A program made the position numbers and the translations under genes. From Arthrobacter sp. ISL-65 (GTDB lineage Bacteria > Actinomycetota > Actinomycetes > Actinomycetales > Micrococcaceae), in contig NZ_JAGGPN010000049.1 in assembly GCF_018613795.1 (NCBI RefSeq), positions 124,001 to 188,000 on the forward strand: a DNA stretch of 64,000 nucleotides, read 5' to 3'. Under the pieces are notes generated by a model. The model was given only the letters and a program-made list of their open reading frames with translations. It did no database searches and was not told the origin of the DNA. Positions 60,312-64,000 of the stretch are shown one piece after another (position 1 is the first letter of the stretch; the number at the start of each line of letters is the position of its first letter).

Positions 60312-60364
60312 GGCCGGGTTGGCTTACCCTTGAACTGTGAACATGCAATACAGGAGCGGCCGCA

Positions 60365-61156
60365 GTGGCGGCTAACGTGGCCGGGATTTCCGGTGAAATC
60401 GACAGGACCAGCGGGACGCCGATTTACGTCCAGCTCCGTGAGATTCTCAGGACCTACATCGCGACGTCCTGCCCGCCAGGCTCGGCGCTGCCCTCCGAAC
60501 GTGACCTGGCCGAACGTTTCGGCCTGGCCAGGATGACCGTCCGGCAGGCCATCGACGCCTTGGTGGGGGAGGAGGTCATCGAGCGGGTGGTCGGCCTGGG
60601 CACCTTCGTCCGGAAACCGAAGCTGGACCTCCAGGTCAAGCTGACCTCCTACAGCGAGGAGATGCAGCGCCGCGGCATGGTCCCGGCCGCGAAGGTGCTG
60701 AGCTTTGAGCAGATCGCCGCCAGCGCCTTCCTGGCCCGCGAACTTCAGCTGGAGGAGGGAACACCCCTGGTGCGCTTCCGGCGCCTCCTGCTGGCCGATA
60801 ACGAGCCGATGAGCGTGGATGAGAACTTCATCCCGGCCCACCGGGTTCCGGGGCTGCTCGACGGCGAGCCGCCGACATCGCTGTACAACGTCCTCAGCGA
60901 ACAGTTCGGCCTGGTCATGGAATGGGGCGAGGACATGATTGAGGCCACGGCTGCCTCGCCCTCCACCGCTCGGCTGCTCAACGTTGAAATCGGCGCGCCG
61001 CTGCTGAAGATCCAGCGGCATGCCTTCGTCGCCAGGTCGATGGTGGACTACTCGGTGTCCTACTACCGCGCCGACCGGTACAAGCTATGGGTGCCGCTGC
61101 AGCGGCCCGGCGTCCGGCCCACCCGCAACTACTCGTCGGGTTACCGGCAGCAGTAG
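60365..61156 (+). CDS. GntR/HutC-family transcriptional regulator, DasR-like
   Basis: A 263-aa regulator. Winged helix at about 20-90 (TPIYVQLREILRTYI, SERDLAERFGLARMTVRQAI, VIERVVGLGTFVRKPK), followed by a UTRA effector domain (LTSYSEEMQRRG, FRRLLLADNEPMSVDENFI, closing SVSYYRADRYKLWVPLQRP). Relatives such as DasR, NagR and YvoA respond to glucosamine-6-phosphate or GlcNAc-6-phosphate. The DasR-type palindrome about 55 bases upstream and the divergent HPr gene support an amino-sugar/PTS regulator. GTG start after CAGGAG. Confidence 0.88.
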   Translation: MAANVAGISGEIDRTSGTPIYVQLREILRTYIATSCPPGSALPSERDLAERFGLARMTVRQAIDALVGEEVIERVVGLGTFVRKPKLDLQVKLTSYSEEMQRRGMVPAAKVLSFEQIAASAFLARELQLEEGTPLVRFRRLLLADNEPMSVDENFIPAHRVPGLLDGEPPTSLYNVLSEQFGLVMEWGEDMIEATAASPSTARLLNVEIGAPLLKIQRHAFVARSMVDYSVSYYRADRYKLWVPLQRPGVRPTRNYSSGYRQQ

Positions 61157-61213
61157 CCTGGGCTGGCTGCCGCCTGCTTCAAAATCAACATCCCGTTTGG
61201 CGAACAGAATGTG

Positions 61214-61259
61214 CATACAGAAAAGGCCCGGTCCTGGTGGACCGGGCCTTTTCTGTATG
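61214..61259. terminator. Perfect 21-bp bidirectional terminator
   Basis: Arms 61214-61234 and 61239-61259 are fully complementary around TGGT and contain AAAAGGCCCGGTCC/GGACCGGGCCTTTT, so T-rich bases lie in the stem on both strands. It separates the convergent regulator and qcrB genes. Confidence 0.85.
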
Positions 61260-61282
61260 GTGCCTGGGTGAAGCGCTGTTGC

Positions 61283-62959
61283 CTAGTGGCTGAGGGTCTT
61301 CTGTCCCTCGCCGGCTTCAACGGCTTCGTGGTGCCCGTGGCCGGCTTCCAGCTCGGCAGGCGTTGCCGGAGCAACCCTGTCCTCGAAGAACCAGCGGGAC
61401 AGCTTGGCGCGGCGGTTTTCCTTGCGGGTCACCACGCCGTGCTCGTTCGGCTGGGCAGGAAGCGGTGCGAGCGACTCGAAGCCAACCAGCTTGTAGCGCT
61501 TGTACTCGTCGAGCGGAGCGTGCACCTCGATGAACTCACCGTGCGGGAGGCGGACAATGCGTCCGGTCTCGCGGCCGTGGAGGGCGATTTCGCGGTCCTT
61601 GCGCTGCAGGGCCAGGGCCACGCGCTTGGTGACAGCGAAAGCGATGAACGGGCCGACGAAGAACAGTGCACGCAGCCAGTACGTGACGTCGTTCAGTGCC
61701 ACGTGGAAGTGCGTGGCGATGAGGTCCGAACCTGCGGCGGCCCACATGACGCTGTACCAGGTGAAGCCGGCTACACCGATCGCGGTACGCGTGGGCGCGT
61801 TCCGGGGACGGTCCAGCACGTGGTGCTCCCGGTTGTCCTTGGTGATCCAGCGCTCGATCCACGGGTAGGTGAACAGCACGGTAAAGATGATGCCAGCCGG
61901 AACAAGTGCCGGAAGCAGGACATTCAGCGTGAGGACGTGGCCAAAGATGATGTATTCGAAGTGGAAGCCGCTGACCACACCGGGCATCAGGCGCAGTGCG
62001 CCGTCGACGAAGCCGATGTACCAGTCAGGCTGGGTACCTGCGGACACGGGGGAGGGATCGTACGGTCCGTAGTTCCAGATCGGGTTGATGGTGAAGAACC
62101 CGGCCATGAGCGCAATCACACCGAAGACGATGAAGAAGAATCCGCCGGCCTTCGCAGCATAGACCGGGCCGAGGGGGTAGCCGACCACGTTGCGGTCGTT
62201 GCGTCCCGGGCCGGGGTACTGCGTGTGCTTGTGGACTACCACCATGAAGAGGTGCACGACGATCATGAGCAGGATCAGTGCCGGCACGAGCAGGATGTGC
62301 AGCGTGTAGAGGCGGCTGATGATGACCGTGCCGGGGAACTCTCCACCGAACAGGAAGAAGGAGATGTAGGTGCCGATCACGGGGATCGACTTGATGACGC
62401 CGTCGATGATGCGCAGGCCGTTACCGGACAGCAGGTCATCGGGGAGCGAGTAACCGGTGAAGCCGGCAGCCATGGCCAGGATCAGCAGGACACCGCCCAC
62501 TACCCAGTTCATTTCGCGGGGCTTGCGGAACGCGCCGGTGAAGAACACCCGGAGCATGTGCACGGCTACGGAGGCCACGAACAGCAGCGCTGCCCAGTGG
62601 TGGACCTGGCGCATGAACAGGCCGCCGCGGACGTCGAAGGAGATGTCCAGCGAGGAGCTGTAGGCGACGGACATTTCGACGTTCTTCAGCGGCGTGTAGG
62701 AACCGGCGTAGTGCGTCTCAGCCATGGACGGATCGAAGAAGAACGTCAGGAACGTTCCCGACAGGAGCAGGATGACGAAGGAGTACAGCGCCACCTCGCC
62801 AAACATGAAGGACCAGTGGTCCGGGAATACCTTGCGGCCGAATTCACGGAGGATTCCGGATCCGCCGACGCGCTCGTCGACGAAGTCAGTAAAGCGTCCG
62901 ACTTTGGTGTTGGCTACGTAGGCGGGGGCTTCAGCTGTTGGTGCTGCGCTCATGCTCAT
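61283..62959 (-). CDS. qcrB: Cytochrome bc1 complex cytochrome b subunit
   Basis: Quinol-oxidising core of the bcc complex, part of the bcc-aa3 supercomplex. About 558 aa, longer than mitochondrial cytochrome b because of a hydrophilic C-terminal tail with a His/Glu-rich end. Heme ligands are the paired His of VHHWAALLFVASVAVHMLRV and of LHILLVPALILLMIVVHLFM. The Qo-site motif PDWY is in TQPDWYIGFVDG. ATG at 62959 (or 62953) follows GGGAG. Overlaps the end of qcrA by 29 bases, so the two are coupled. Confidence 0.95.
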   Translation of the reverse strand: MSMSAAPTAEAPAYVANTKVGRFTDFVDERVGGSGILREFGRKVFPDHWSFMFGEVALYSFVILLLSGTFLTFFFDPSMAETHYAGSYTPLKNVEMSVAYSSSLDISFDVRGGLFMRQVHHWAALLFVASVAVHMLRVFFTGAFRKPREMNWVVGGVLLILAMAAGFTGYSLPDDLLSGNGLRIIDGVIKSIPVIGTYISFFLFGGEFPGTVIISRLYTLHILLVPALILLMIVVHLFMVVVHKHTQYPGPGRNDRNVVGYPLGPVYAAKAGGFFFIVFGVIALMAGFFTINPIWNYGPYDPSPVSAGTQPDWYIGFVDGALRLMPGVVSGFHFEYIIFGHVLTLNVLLPALVPAGIIFTVLFTYPWIERWITKDNREHHVLDRPRNAPTRTAIGVAGFTWYSVMWAAAGSDLIATHFHVALNDVTYWLRALFFVGPFIAFAVTKRVALALQRKDREIALHGRETGRIVRLPHGEFIEVHAPLDEYKRYKLVGFESLAPLPAQPNEHGVVTRKENRRAKLSRWFFEDRVAPATPAELEAGHGHHEAVEAGEGQKTLSH

Positions 62960-64000
62960 CACGCTCCCAGTAACTTGGTCCTACAGGTTCGTTGAAGTCG
63001 CTGGTAGCGACCAGGTAGCCCTCATCGTCAACTGCGATGGGCAGCTGGGGGAGCGGGCGGCTGGCGGGGCCGAAGATAACCTTGCATTCCTGGGTCAGGT
63101 CGAAGGTTGACTGGTGGCACGGGCACAGCAGGTGGTGCGTCTGCTGCTCGTAGAGGGCAACAGGGCAACCGACGTGGGTGCAGATCTTGGAGTAGGCAAC
63201 GATGCCGTTGTAGCCCCAGTTTTCGCGTCCCGCGGACGGGTTAAGCGAGGCCGGGTCGAGACGCATCAGCAGAACGACGGCCTTGGCCTTCTCGTTGAGC
63301 TTGCCTTCGTGCAGTTCGTTGAGGCCTTCCGGAATGACGTGGAAGGCGGAACCGATGGTGACGTCCGAGGCCTTGATGGGGGTTCCATCGGGGTCGCGGG
63401 TGAGGCGCTTGAGCTTGCCCTCCTGCGGGGCCCACATGGTGTGCGCCAGCTTGTCGTCCGGGCGCGGTCCCAGGTCGCCGAAGACGGCGAGGGCCGGCAG
63501 GGGTGCCAGTGCCACGGCGCCCAGCAGGGTGTTCCGGATGAGGGGACGGCGCTTGATACCCGTTTCCTCCACGATGTCGTCAACGATGCGGACCGCAGCC
63601 TGGCGGTCGTCCTCGGTGCGGATCGCGTGGCGTTCCTCGGAGACTTCGTGGTCCGGCATCAGGGCCTTGGCCCAGTGCACGATACCGGTGCCGATGCCGA
63701 GCATAGCGAACGCCGTGCCAATGCCGAGCAGCGCATTCTGCAGCCGGATGGTGGCAATGCTTGAGTCGTCTCCCAAGTCGATGGCAAAGTACGCCACCAG
63801 GAAGATCACGGTGCCAACAACTGAGGTTGCGAAAAGAGCGGCAACCTGCCGTTCTGCCCGCTTGGCGGCCTTCGGGTCCGTGTCAGCCAGGCGCAAGCGG
63901 TGCGGGGGAAGTCCAGGATCCTGGAATTTCTCCACCTCATGCTGACCAGCCGTAGCTACGGTGCCCGAGTGGTTCGGACTGCCGTCACTATGGTTGCCCA
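62931..64000 (-). CDS. qcrA: Cytochrome bc1 complex Rieske iron-sulfur subunit (start beyond window)
   Basis: Carries electrons from quinol to cytochrome c. Three membrane helices, the actinobacterial number, are visible (VVGTVIFLVAYFAID, LLGIGTAFAMLGIGTGIV, NTLLGAVALAPLPALAVF), then the Rieske domain with the cluster ligands CTHVGCPV and CPCHQSTFD near the C-terminal end. The frame is open to the window edge; GTG at 63935 (MEKFQDPGLP) is possible, but the bases at 63999-64000 would complete an ATG at 64001 giving MGNHSDGSPNHSG, so the gene is treated as partial. A qcrC gene is expected upstream. Confidence 0.94.
   Translation of the reverse strand, partial: GNHSDGSPNHSGTVATAGQHEVEKFQDPGLPPHRLRLADTDPKAAKRAERQVAALFATSVVGTVIFLVAYFAIDLGDDSSIATIRLQNALLGIGTAFAMLGIGTGIVHWAKALMPDHEVSEERHAIRTEDDRQAAVRIVDDIVEETGIKRRPLIRNTLLGAVALAPLPALAVFGDLGPRPDDKLAHTMWAPQEGKLKRLTRDPDGTPIKASDVTIGSAFHVIPEGLNELHEGKLNEKAKAVVLLMRLDPASLNPSAGRENWGYNGIVAYSKICTHVGCPVALYEQQTHHLLCPCHQSTFDLTQECKVIFGPASRPLPQLPIAVDDEGYLVATSDFNEPVGPSYWERDEHERSTNS

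Noticed and set aside
1..64000. tRNA genes, CRISPR arrays, prophage or intact insertion sequences
   Set aside because: No cloverleaf with a TTCRA arm, no regularly spaced repeats and no intact transposase or phage gene were seen by eye; a tRNA scan would settle the first.

Overview
The window is chromosomal DNA of a high-GC actinobacterium, most likely a Micrococcaceae member of the Arthrobacter/Pseudarthrobacter group. The support is gene order (rpoZ-coaBC-metK-priA; comEA-comEC-holA-rpsT-lepA-hemW-hrcA-dnaJ-rsmE-phoH-ybeY-CNNM-era; leuA-recO-uppS; erpA-ctaC-ctaD-ctaF near qcrA-qcrB), frequent GTG and TTG starts, a helicase-dead type PriA and an actinobacterial subunit IV of cytochrome oxidase. 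No tRNA, rRNA, CRISPR array or intact insertion sequence was seen.

Layout. 1-4925: end of rpoZ, coenzyme A synthesis, S-adenosylmethionine synthetase and PriA. 4977-8316 (minus): aldo/keto reductase, alpha/beta hydrolase and glycosyltransferase in a tight operon, plus a VOC protein. About 8440-11300: an accessory stretch with a decayed serine recombinase, an orphan P-loop kinase, a tiny reading frame and gene-poor DNA with hairpins. 11305-17452: a CsbD stress protein, a small hypothetical protein and a glycerol locus (SorC-type regulator divergent from glpD-glpF-glpK). 17594-18513: a frameshifted secreted protein. 18877-24900: leuS behind a leucine-rich leader peptide, a DegV protein, a DUF222/HNH gene broken by three frame changes, and a small conserved protein. 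24954-34491: competence genes comEA-comEC, holA, S20, a PemK-type toxin, lepA and hemW. 34530-46000: DUF4870 and DUF3097 proteins, CIRCE-hrcA-dnaJ-rsmE, a GerMN lipoprotein, phoH-ybeY-CNNM-era, and an LCP cell-wall ligase. 46085-54513: an M13 peptidase, leuA behind its own leucine leader peptide, recO, uppS, an alpha/beta hydrolase, pyrD and a DUF3043 protein. 54643-64000: an M20 peptidase, erpA, cytochrome c oxidase genes, HPr and a divergent HutC/DasR-like regulator around a DasR-type palindrome, then qcrB and qcrA (cut at the window end).

The main regulatory themes are read directly from the DNA. (1) Ten promoters share the form TANNNT, 6-7 bases, then ATG or GTG, which predicts leaderless mRNAs; they include metK, comEA, erpA, the toxin, and both leucine leader peptides. 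(2) leuS and leuA are each preceded by a leaderless micro-ORF beginning Met-Arg-Ala-X followed by three or four Leu codons and Ser, suggesting linked control of leucine synthesis and leucyl-tRNA charging. (3) The HPr/GntR intergenic region holds a 16-bp site matching the DasR consensus at 14 positions. (4) CIRCE precedes hrcA-dnaJ, and an inverted repeat separates the glycerol regulator from glpD. Single-base frame changes occur only in three accessory genes, while the conserved genes are intact, which favours true gene decay over general sequencing error.
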